From the NCBI GenBank assembly GCA_036009005.1, contig DASYMP010000006.1, forward strand, positions 1 to 32,093: a DNA stretch of 32,093 bases. Reading direction: 5' to 3'. The position numbers and the translations under genes are program-made. The notes below the pieces were generated by a model that made no database searches, was not told where the DNA came from, and saw only the letters and a program-made list of their open reading frames with translations. Shown piece by piece: positions 1 to 5,649 of the stretch (position 1 is the stretch's first letter; each line of letters starts with the position of its first letter). Source of the DNA: JACVRW01 sp036009005. Lineage in GTDB: Bacteria; Actinomycetota; Thermoleophilia; Solirubrobacterales; Thermoleophilaceae.

Positions 1-24
1 CATGAACCGCACATGAACGGCTCG

Positions 25-30
25 TAGCGT
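25..30 (+). promoter_or_regulatory. putative -10 element (TAGCGT), leaderless
   Basis: TAGCGT fits TANNNT and ends 7 bases before the ATG at 38. There is no Shine-Dalgarno sequence in between, so transcription would start at or next to the start codon. The -35 region lies at the window edge and cannot be judged. Confidence 0.5.
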
Positions 31-37
31 CGCGCCC

Positions 38-937
38 ATGAACCTCTTCCGCAGAGCGCTCGCAGTCGCGCTGCTGGTGGCGGTCGTGGCGTCGCTGAGC
101 GCCGAGGGTTCGGGTCGCGCGGTGTCGGTTCCGCGGCTCCAGCGGGTGGCGGTGCTGGTCCTCGAGAACCGCAGCTACGAGCAGGTCATCGGCCGCCCGG
201 CCGCGCCGTTCCTGAACCGGCTGGCCCGCCGCTATGCGCTGGCCTCGAACTACTTCGCCATCGGGCACCGCTCGCTCCCGAACTACATCGCGCTCACGGG
301 CGGTGACACGAACGGGATCAACGACAACTGCACCACCTGCGATACGGAGCAGCCCAACCTTCTGAACCAGCTCGACACGGCGCACGTGAGCTGGCGGGCG
401 TACTTCGAGGGGCTGCGGCCCGGCTCGCGGCTCACCGCGCCCACGGCCCGGTACAACCCGCACTACGACCCGTTCGCGTACTACGAGCGCGTCGAGCACA
501 ACAGCCGGGCGCGGCACCGGATCGTGGACTTCGGCGCTCTCCGCCACGATCTCGGACGCGGGCGGCTGCCGCGGTTCTCGTGGATCGCACCCGACGTGCT
601 CCACGACGGCCACAACGGCACGCTGCGATCCGCGGACCGCTTCGCGGCCCGCCTGGTCCCGCGGATCCTTCGTGCGCTGGGCCCGCACGGGGTGCTCTAC
701 ATAACCTGGGACGAGGGCCCCAACAGCGACCTGCGCGGGGCGGCCGGCGTCCCGGGCGGCGGGCACGTGCCCCTGATCGCCGCGGGTGGAGCCGCGCGGC
801 GGCACACCCAGGACACCGGCCCGGCCAACCACTACGCGCTGCTGCGGACGATCGAGACCCAGTTCCGCGTCCCGCTGCTCCGCAACGCCGCGCTCGACTC
901 AACCATGCTCCTGACGGGGCTCGTGCGGGGATCCTGA
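38..937 (+). CDS. secreted phosphoesterase, phospholipase C / acid phosphatase superfamily
   Basis: The 299-residue product begins with an Arg-containing n-region and a hydrophobic stretch (about residues 5-22), a likely signal peptide, so it should act outside the membrane. The rest fits the PF04185-type phosphoesterase family, metal-dependent enzymes that cleave phosphate esters or phospholipids. Visible family landmarks are LENRSYEQVIG (42-52; Glu43 and Asn44 probable metal contacts), HRSLPNYIAL (77-86; Ser79 in the usual nucleophile region), HDGHNG (189-194), TWDEG (223-227) and GGGHVP (240-245). Cys98 and Cys101 form a CTTC pair. The length is short for bacterial phospholipases C and nearer the acid-phosphatase-like members. 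The substrate cannot be told from sequence. The ATG at 38 is supported by a TANNNT motif 7 bases upstream. Confidence 0.82.
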   Translation: MNLFRRALAVALLVAVVASLSAEGSGRAVSVPRLQRVAVLVLENRSYEQVIGRPAAPFLNRLARRYALASNYFAIGHRSLPNYIALTGGDTNGINDNCTTCDTEQPNLLNQLDTAHVSWRAYFEGLRPGSRLTAPTARYNPHYDPFAYYERVEHNSRARHRIVDFGALRHDLGRGRLPRFSWIAPDVLHDGHNGTLRSADRFAARLVPRILRALGPHGVLYITWDEGPNSDLRGAAGVPGGGHVPLIAAGGAARRHTQDTGPANHYALLRTIETQFRVPLLRNAALDSTMLLTGLVRGS

Positions 938-962
938 GGGGTACCCCCCGAAAAGTTCGGGG
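938..962 (+). terminator. overlapping inverted repeats after the phosphoesterase gene
   Basis: GGGGTACCCC (938-947) starts right after the stop codon and overlaps a second repeat, CCCCGAA (946-952) with TTCGGGG (956-962), a 7-bp stem with a 3-base loop. The two cannot form together. There is no U-tract, so factor-independent termination is only possible. Confidence 0.35.
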
Positions 963-984
963 TTCGAATGAGGGGGTCGCCCCG

Positions 985-2472
985 ATGTGCGGACGGGGAC
1001 GGCGGTGCACGCTGAGGGTCATGCCTCCGCACCTCACATACGCACACCTCATTTCTTCGATCTGCCTCTTCAGCGTTCTCGCGCTCGTAGCCGCCGGGCC
1101 GGCCGTCGCCGACGTGACGGTCGCGGGCTCCGGCGAGCCGGCGTACACGAACTCGGCGAACAACACCCAGTGGATCAGCTACACCGTTCCCGCGGGAGCT
1201 GACGACTACCGCCTGCACGCGCGCTACTACCGCAACAACGCGCAGGTGTACGAGTACACATGGTCCGCGAACACGAGCGGAACGGTCTGGATGGACTGGA
1301 CCGGAGTCGCAACGCTCGAGCACGGCAGCACCTACGCGATCTGCGTGACCGGCGAGTACTCGTTCCCGAACGACAGCCTCTACTTCTCCGACGGCCCGAA
1401 CTCGTGCTCGGTGGGCACGATGCTCGGCAAGCGCACCTCCACGACGATCGACCGGAGCAAGCCGAGCACGTCGGTGGCCCTCGCGGGCGGTGCCGAGTTC
1501 ACGAACAGCGGCGCGATTCCGCTGTCGATCGCCTTCCAGGACGACGTCGCGGGCCCCTATCCGGCGAACTTCCTGTGCATGGCGGCGGGGACGGATCCGT
1601 GCACCCGGTACGCGGCCTCGAACCCGTGCAGCGCTCCCGCCGGCGGCGGCAAGAGCACGACGTTCGGCTGCGAGGTCGACGCATCGGAGCTGCCGGACGG
1701 CCCCGTCACGGTGTGCGTGAGGGCGGCTGACGCATCCGTGCCGAACAACGCCAGCTCGGTGGATCAGACGCGAACCGCGAGCCAGGCGAACCTGTCGGAC
1801 CCGCAGTGCGACACGGTCGTGCTCGACCGCAAGGGACCGACGCTCGGTATCGGCGCGGCGAAGGCGCTCTTCAGGACCGGCGAGCAGGCGGCGTTCTCGT
1901 CGGAGGCGAGCGACGCGGGCTCGGGTCTCGACGCCAGCACGATGAGCTGGGAGCTCGGCGACGGCAGCGCGGCGGTGGCCGGCGCCTCCGCGAGCCACTC
2001 GTTCGACCGGCCCGGCACGTACGTCGTGAAGCTGAGGGCAAGGGACAAGGCGGGCAACGAGTCGGTGGCGCAGAAGACCGTCACGGTCGAGGCGCCTCCC
2101 GGACCGACCCCGACGCCCGGGCCGACCCCCGGGCCGACCGGCCCGACCGGCCCGCTCGTGGCCGGCCGCGGAGAGGCGAAGCTCACGATCGGCGGAGTGA
2201 CCGTGCTGGTACCGAAGCACGTCAAGCTCGGCAGGACGAAGCAGATCGTGCTGCGCGCCCGGGCCGAGCAGGGAGGCACCCTGACCCTGCGGCTCACACG
2301 CGGCAAGAAGGTCTACTCGCGCCTGAGCGTGGGCCTCGCCCGCGGCGACACCACCCAGCGGCTGCGCCTGCCGAAGCGCCTGAGGCGAGGCAGCTACGCC
2401 GTGAAGATCGCCTTCAAGGCGAACGGCACGAGCTACACGGCAGCCGGAAGCGCAAAGGTGGCGGTGAAGTGA
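985..2472 (+). CDS. secreted PKD-domain protein of unknown function
   Basis: The product (495 residues from ATG 985) has a signal peptide whose hydrophobic core ends in GPAVA before DVTV. ATG 985 is preferred over ATG 1021 because it adds the basic n-region RGRR..R that a signal peptide needs, and because GAGGGGG lies 8 bases upstream. The longer Shine-Dalgarno could be partly masked by a GGGG-TCG-CCCC hairpin. The mature part has an N-terminal beta-rich region with paired cysteines and a PKD/Ig-like domain near the GDGSAAVAGASASHSF stretch. A Pro/Gly/Thr linker of GPT-type repeats follows (DNA about 2098-2158), then a basic beta-rich C-terminal domain. This architecture suits a cell-surface or matrix protein. 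No enzyme motif is visible. The stop codon directly abuts the tRNA gene on the other strand. Confidence 0.68.
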   Translation: MCGRGRRCTLRVMPPHLTYAHLISSICLFSVLALVAAGPAVADVTVAGSGEPAYTNSANNTQWISYTVPAGADDYRLHARYYRNNAQVYEYTWSANTSGTVWMDWTGVATLEHGSTYAICVTGEYSFPNDSLYFSDGPNSCSVGTMLGKRTSTTIDRSKPSTSVALAGGAEFTNSGAIPLSIAFQDDVAGPYPANFLCMAAGTDPCTRYAASNPCSAPAGGGKSTTFGCEVDASELPDGPVTVCVRAADASVPNNASSVDQTRTASQANLSDPQCDTVVLDRKGPTLGIGAAKALFRTGEQAAFSSEASDAGSGLDASTMSWELGDGSAAVAGASASHSFDRPGTYVVKLRARDKAGNESVAQKTVTVEAPPGPTPTPGPTPGPTGPTGPLVAGRGEAKLTIGGVTVLVPKHVKLGRTKQIVLRARAEQGGTLTLRLTRGKKVYSRLSVGLARGDTTQRLRLPKRLRRGSYAVKIAFKANGTSYTAAGSAKVAVK

Positions 2473-2545
2473 TGGCGAGGGCCGGAGTCGAACCGGCGAC
2501 ACCACGATTTTCAGTCGTGTGCTCTACCAACTGAGCTACCTCGCC
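2473..2545 (-). tRNA. tRNA-Phe (anticodon GAA)
   Basis: Read on the minus strand, the 73-base sequence folds as a complete cloverleaf. The acceptor GGCGAGG pairs with CCTCGCC, the D-arm is GCTC/GAGC, the anticodon stem is CACGA/TCGTG around loop CTGAAAA, and the T-stem is GCCGG/CCGGC around TTCGACT. The anticodon is GAA. The discriminator base is A and CCA is not encoded. Its 3' end touches the stop codon of the convergent PKD-domain gene with no spacer. Its 5' side shares a 39-base divergent region with the DUF4396 gene. Confidence 0.97.
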
Positions 2546-2559
2546 CCAGCAGCGAGACG

Positions 2560-2573
2560 ATGGTATCTACCGT
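2560..2573. promoter_or_regulatory. shared divergent promoter region, tRNA-Phe / DUF4396 gene
   Basis: On the plus strand TACCGT (2568-2573) lies 11 bases before ATG 2585. On the minus strand TACCAT (2565-2560) lies 14 bases before the tRNA 5' end, and TAGATA (2569-2564) is an alternative. The two sit within a small inverted repeat, GGTA-TC-TACC (2562-2571), so the -10 elements of both directions nearly coincide. Confidence 0.4.
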
Positions 2574-2584
2574 CTGGGTCCGAG

Positions 2585-3124
2585 ATGGATCACGACAACA
2601 TCGATCGGATGGCGCTGAGCGCGACGCTTCATTGCCTGACGGGCTGCGCGCTGGGCGAGATCGCGGGCATGGTCCTCGGCACGGCGCTGGGGTGGTCGGA
2701 TTGGGGCACGGTGGCCGCCGCGGTGGTGCTGGCGTTCGTGTTCGGCTACGCGCTGACGAGCTGGCCGCTTCTGCGGAGCGGGATGACGCTGGCGGCCGTG
2801 GCTCCGATCGCGTTCGCGTCCGACACGCTCTCGATAGGCGTGATGGAGGTGGTGGACAACGCGATCATCGTGGCGATCCCCGGCGCGCTCGAGGCGACTC
2901 TGGACGACCTCCTCTTCTGGGGCTCGCTCTCGTTCGCGCTCGCGCTGGCGGGCTGCGCGGCGTTCCCGCTGAACCGCTATCTGCTCGCGCGCGGCAAGGG
3001 CCATGCGGTGGTGCACGCGACGGGCATCCACGGCGGCCCGTCGCCCACCGTCGTCGGCGCGATCGCCGCCCTTGCGGGCGCCTTCGGCACGATCGTCCTG
3101 ATCGCCGAAGTCATCGCAGGCTAG
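2585..3124 (+). CDS. DUF4396-family integral membrane protein
   Basis: The 179-residue product begins MDHDNIDRMALSATLHCL and matches the DUF4396 family as I recall it, with the typical HCLTGCALGE segment at residues 16-25. Several hydrophobic helices follow, about five: 18-38, 42-60, 68-86, then two longer segments up to and after the loop before NRYLLARGKG. The His/Cys pair at the first helix suggests metal or thiol chemistry, but the function is unknown. The ATG at 2585 was chosen because the earlier in-frame start lies inside the tRNA gene. The stop TAG doubles as the first three bases of the putative -10 element of the next gene, only 10 bases away. Confidence 0.72.
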   Translation: MDHDNIDRMALSATLHCLTGCALGEIAGMVLGTALGWSDWGTVAAAVVLAFVFGYALTSWPLLRSGMTLAAVAPIAFASDTLSIGVMEVVDNAIIVAIPGALEATLDDLLFWGSLSFALALAGCAAFPLNRYLLARGKGHAVVHATGIHGGPSPTVVGAIAALAGAFGTIVLIAEVIAG

Positions 3125-3127
3125 CCT
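3122..3127 (+). promoter_or_regulatory. putative -10 element (TAGCCT), leaderless
   Basis: TAGCCT ends 7 bases before the GTG start at 3135. Its TAG is also the stop codon of the DUF4396 gene (3122-3124), so this gene may have its own start site despite the tight spacing. Confidence 0.5.
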
Positions 3128-3134
3128 CACGCCC

Positions 3135-3779
3135 GTGACCACAACGGGCGCAATCGAGGAGCTGGAGGGCCCGCCGAAGCGGGTGTGGCAGCGCATCCTG
3201 GCCGAGCCGGACCGGGCGCCGGAGTACATCGCGCTGGCCGCCGCGGAGCGCTTCGGGCCGCAGGCGGCGCAGTGGGTGCGGATCGCCGGGGCGGGCCACG
3301 CGCCGGATGAGCTGGCACGCATCGCGTTCAAGAAGCACGTGCGGCTCGCGCGGGTCGAGGGCGGCGCCCTCGGCGTGGGCGGCGCGATCACGGCCGCGCC
3401 GGACATGGTGGCCCTGCTGTGGATCCAGAGCCGCATGGTGTTCTACATCGCGGCGGCTTACGGCTACGACCCCTCCCACCCGATGCGACCGGCGGAGTAC
3501 CTGGCGCTCCAGGGCCTGTACGAGACCCCGGCCGCCGCGCGCGAGGCGCTCGACGGCGTGGGCAAGCGGATGGCGCAGGCCGTCGTGGAGCGGGCGCTGA
3601 CGGGCGGCCAGCGCGACGCGCTTCATCTCACCGTCGCGAAGTACATCGCGAAGCGGATGGCTCGCCGCTATGCGGGGCGGCTCGTCCCGTTCCTCGGGGC
3701 GCCGCTCGGCGCGATCCAGAACGGCAACGCCACGAAGCAGCTCGGCAGGCGCGCGCTCGACTTCTACGCGCGCCCGTAG
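3135..3779 (+). CDS. EcsC-family protein
   Basis: The 214-residue product resembles the EcsC family (PF12787 type) through the segments RIAFKKHVRLARVEGGALG, PDMVALLWIQSRMVFYIAAAYGYDP and GAPLGAIQNGNATKQLGRRA. EcsC was first described beside an ABC exporter in Bacillus, but its biochemical role is unknown. The centre has moderately hydrophobic, Ala/Gly-rich helices that could touch the membrane. The GTG at 3135 is supported by the TANNNT motif 7 bases upstream and the typical N-terminus. The last 16 bases overlap the convergent short-chain dehydrogenase gene, and a perfect 8-bp inverted repeat brackets that overlap. Confidence 0.74.
   Translation: MTTTGAIEELEGPPKRVWQRILAEPDRAPEYIALAAAERFGPQAAQWVRIAGAGHAPDELARIAFKKHVRLARVEGGALGVGGAITAAPDMVALLWIQSRMVFYIAAAYGYDPSHPMRPAEYLALQGLYETPAAAREALDGVGKRMAQAVVERALTGGQRDALHLTVAKYIAKRMARRYAGRLVPFLGAPLGAIQNGNATKQLGRRALDFYARP
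3748..3774. terminator. inverted repeat spanning convergent gene ends
   Basis: GGCGCGCG (3748-3755) and CGCGCGCC (3767-3774) form a perfect 8-bp stem with an 11-base loop. The stop codon of the minus-strand gene (3766-3764) lies in the loop and the plus-strand stop (3777-3779) lies just outside. It could end transcription from both sides. There is no U-tract, and random CG runs do occur in such DNA. Confidence 0.4.
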
Positions 3780-4444
3780 ACCGGAATCGCCGCGCCGCTC
3801 GTGACGGCGGCGTCGTCGGAGACGAGATGGCGCACCACGCGGGCGATCTCGGCCGGCTGGACCCAGCGCGAGTGGTCGGCATCGGGCTCGTTCCTGCGGT
3901 TGGCGGGCGTGTCGATCACACTCGGGAGGATCGCGTTGGCGCGGATTCCGTTCGAGCGATAGTCGGCGTCGAGCGCCTGTACGAACGCGATCACGGCCGC
4001 CTTGGAGGTGGTGTACGCCGCCGCCCCGGCGAACGGGCGGAGCGCGGCGCGGGCCGAGACGGCGACGAACGCGCCGCCGCCGCGCTCCACGAGCCGCGGC
4101 ATGGCCGCGCGCGCGAGGTTGTAGGCCGGGGCGAGGTTGAGCCGCAGCATCTTCTCGAAGTCCGCCCAGGTGGTCTCGTGGAGCAGCGGCCCGGACGCGA
4201 AGCCGCCGACGAGGTCGACCACGGCCTCGAGGTCGGCGACCGAGGCCACGGCCTCGTCCGCGCCGCCGCCGGGATCCACGAGGTCGGCACGCACGAAGGA
4301 CACGCGGTCGCCGAAGTCGCCCTGGGCCCGCTCCAGCTCGCCGTCGGCGATCCAGGTGACGGTGCAGTCGTAGCCCGCCTCGATCAGCTCCCGAACCACC
4401 GCGCTCCCGAGAGCACCCGTTCCGCCGGCCACCAGCACGCCCAT
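3764..4444 (-). CDS. short-chain dehydrogenase/reductase (SDR), NAD(P)-dependent
   Basis: The 226-residue product has the classical SDR layout: nucleotide-binding GGTGALG at residues 7-13, an acidic DLVDP segment near 54-58, RLNLAPAYN (101-109), catalytic Ser130, and YTTSK with Tyr144 and Lys148. The C-terminus carries GIRANAILPSVIDTPANR, typical of SDR substrate loops. It should reduce or oxidise a carbonyl/hydroxyl substrate in the cytoplasm, but the substrate is not predictable. The ATG at 4444 starts right at the Rossmann strand (MGVLVAGG). The longer upstream reading frame is antisense to the divergent gene and lacks family similarity. A TAGCCT element lies 7 bases upstream. Confidence 0.85.
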   Translation of the reverse strand: MGVLVAGGTGALGSAVVRELIEAGYDCTVTWIADGELERAQGDFGDRVSFVRADLVDPGGGADEAVASVADLEAVVDLVGGFASGPLLHETTWADFEKMLRLNLAPAYNLARAAMPRLVERGGGAFVAVSARAALRPFAGAAAYTTSKAAVIAFVQALDADYRSNGIRANAILPSVIDTPANRRNEPDADHSRWVQPAEIARVVRHLVSDDAAVTSGAAIPVYGRA

Positions 4445-4451
4445 GCGCGGG

Positions 4452-4457
4452 AGGCTA
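4452..4457 (-). promoter_or_regulatory. putative -10 element (TAGCCT), leaderless
   Basis: On the minus strand TAGCCT (4457-4452) is followed by 7 bases and then ATG 4444. The arrangement and hexamer are the same as before the EcsC-family gene. Confidence 0.5.
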
Positions 4458-4478
4458 AACCGTCCGCCGCGCGCGAGG

Positions 4479-4497
4479 TCGCGGGCTGTGCCCGCGA
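4479..4497. repeat. perfect inverted repeat in divergent intergenic region
   Basis: TCGCGGGC-TGT-GCCCGCGA is an 8-bp perfect dyad in the 118-base gap between two divergent genes, about 22 bases upstream of the SDR -10 element. It could be an operator for one or both genes, or a hairpin. Confidence 0.45.
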
Positions 4498-4546
4498 CGG
4501 AGCGACGCCATCTCGAGCCGGGGGCTATGCCATCCGGCTCCGGCCT

Positions 4547-4552
4547 TACCTT
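4547..4552 (+). promoter_or_regulatory. putative -10 element (TACCTT)
   Basis: TACCTT ends 10 bases before ATG 4563, giving at most a few bases of leader. No Shine-Dalgarno sequence is present. Confidence 0.4.
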
Positions 4553-4562
4553 GGCACTCCCG

Positions 4563-5573
4563 ATGGAGCAGACCACGCTGACCACCTCGAGGTGCTTCGT
4601 TCGCGACCTGGCCGACGGCCAGGAGGTCAACGAGGTGTTCGTCGTGCGCGCCCACACGAGGCGGCTGCGGCGGAACGGCGACCCCTTCCTGAAGCTCCAG
4701 CTCGGCGACACGACCGGCGCGGTCGAGGCCGTGATCTGGGACGAGGTGGACGCGCTCGCGCCGATCTGCCCGGCCGGCTCGGTGGTGCGAATCCTGGGCC
4801 GCTACTCGGTCGACGAGCGCTACGGCGCGGCGGTGACGGTGAAGCGGATGCGCGCCGCCGCCGAGGACGAGTACCAGCTCGCGGACCTCACCGAGGCGCC
4901 CGCGCGCCCGTATGAGGAGATGGCCGCGGGCCTCGAGGCGCTGGTCGAGACGATCCAGCGCCCCCACCTCCGCACGCTGCTGGCGCGGCTGATCGACCGT
5001 TCCACGGACACGGGCGCGGCCTACCACGCGGCGCCGGCCGCGAAGTACTACCACCAGGCCTATCGCCACGGGCTGCTGGAGCACTGCCTGTCGGTGGCGG
5101 AGGGAGTGAGCGTGCTCGCGCGCGGGCCGTTCCGCGGAGGGGTCGACCGCGACCTCGCCGTGACCGGCGCACTCCTCCACGACATCGGCAAGACACAGGT
5201 CTACGCCTCGCTGAACGGCGCGATCGAGATGACCGACACCGGCAAGCTCCTCGGCGAGATCCCGCTCGGCTACTACATGGTGCGCCGCGAGATCGAGCGG
5301 ATCGACGGCTTCCCGCACGCGGAGGCCGAGGGCCTGCTCCACATCATCCTGAGCCACCACGGCAAGCTCGAGCACGGCAGCCCGGTGGTGCCCTGCACGC
5401 GCGAGGCCACGCTCGTCCATTTCGTGGACAACCTGGGCGGCAACCTCGGCAGCTTCGACCGCATCGAGCGCTCGCTGGCCGACGGCGCGAGCTGGTCGGA
5501 CTTCGACCGCGGCATCTCGACATCCGCTTTCTTCGCCTCCCGCGAGACCACGCGCGCCGAAGAAGCCGCCTAG
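4563..5573 (+). CDS. OB-fold/HD-domain nuclease-like protein (YhaM family)
   Basis: The 336-residue product joins an N-terminal OB-fold nucleic-acid-binding domain (about residues 20-100, with FLKLQLGDTTGAVEAVIWD) to a C-terminal HD domain. Metal-binding residues are visible: His169 in RHGLLEH, His206-Asp207 in LLHDIGK, His265/His266 in LSHHGKLEHG and Asp289 in HFVDN. This arrangement and length fit the YhaM family of 3'-to-5' exoribonucleases, which trim RNA or single-stranded DNA ends. The ATG at 4563 was chosen because it begins just before the OB-fold and has a TANNNT motif upstream. Starts at 4443 and 4527 would extend into the divergent promoter region. It stands alone between the divergent SDR gene and pafBC. 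Confidence 0.84.
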   Translation: MEQTTLTTSRCFVRDLADGQEVNEVFVVRAHTRRLRRNGDPFLKLQLGDTTGAVEAVIWDEVDALAPICPAGSVVRILGRYSVDERYGAAVTVKRMRAAAEDEYQLADLTEAPARPYEEMAAGLEALVETIQRPHLRTLLARLIDRSTDTGAAYHAAPAAKYYHQAYRHGLLEHCLSVAEGVSVLARGPFRGGVDRDLAVTGALLHDIGKTQVYASLNGAIEMTDTGKLLGEIPLGYYMVRREIERIDGFPHAEAEGLLHIILSHHGKLEHGSPVVPCTREATLVHFVDNLGGNLGSFDRIERSLADGASWSDFDRGISTSAFFASRETTRAEEAA

Positions 5574-5634
5574 GCCTCTTCGCAAATAGCGGGGGTGGTT
5601 CCCAATGGGGGAGCGGAATCTTTGGTTTCCCGCT

Positions 5635-5640
5635 TATCCT
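5635..5640 (+). promoter_or_regulatory. putative -10 element (TATCCT)
   Basis: TATCCT ends 9 bases before ATG 5650. An imperfect inverted repeat, AGCGG-AA (5612-5618) with TT-C-CCGCT (5627-5634), lies immediately upstream, where a regulator could bind. The mycobacterial RecA-NDp consensus (TTGTCRGTG-N8-TANNNT) is not present. Confidence 0.4.
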
Positions 5641-5649
5641 CGTGCGGAT

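Noticed and set aside
2098..2158. GC-rich repeat run in the PKD-domain gene as a regulatory repeat
   Set aside because: It is explained by coding for a Pro/Gly/Thr linker (GPT repeats).
2519..2585. Earlier start for the DUF4396 gene
   Set aside because: It would place the N-terminus inside the tRNA-Phe gene. The family's usual beginning fits ATG 2585.
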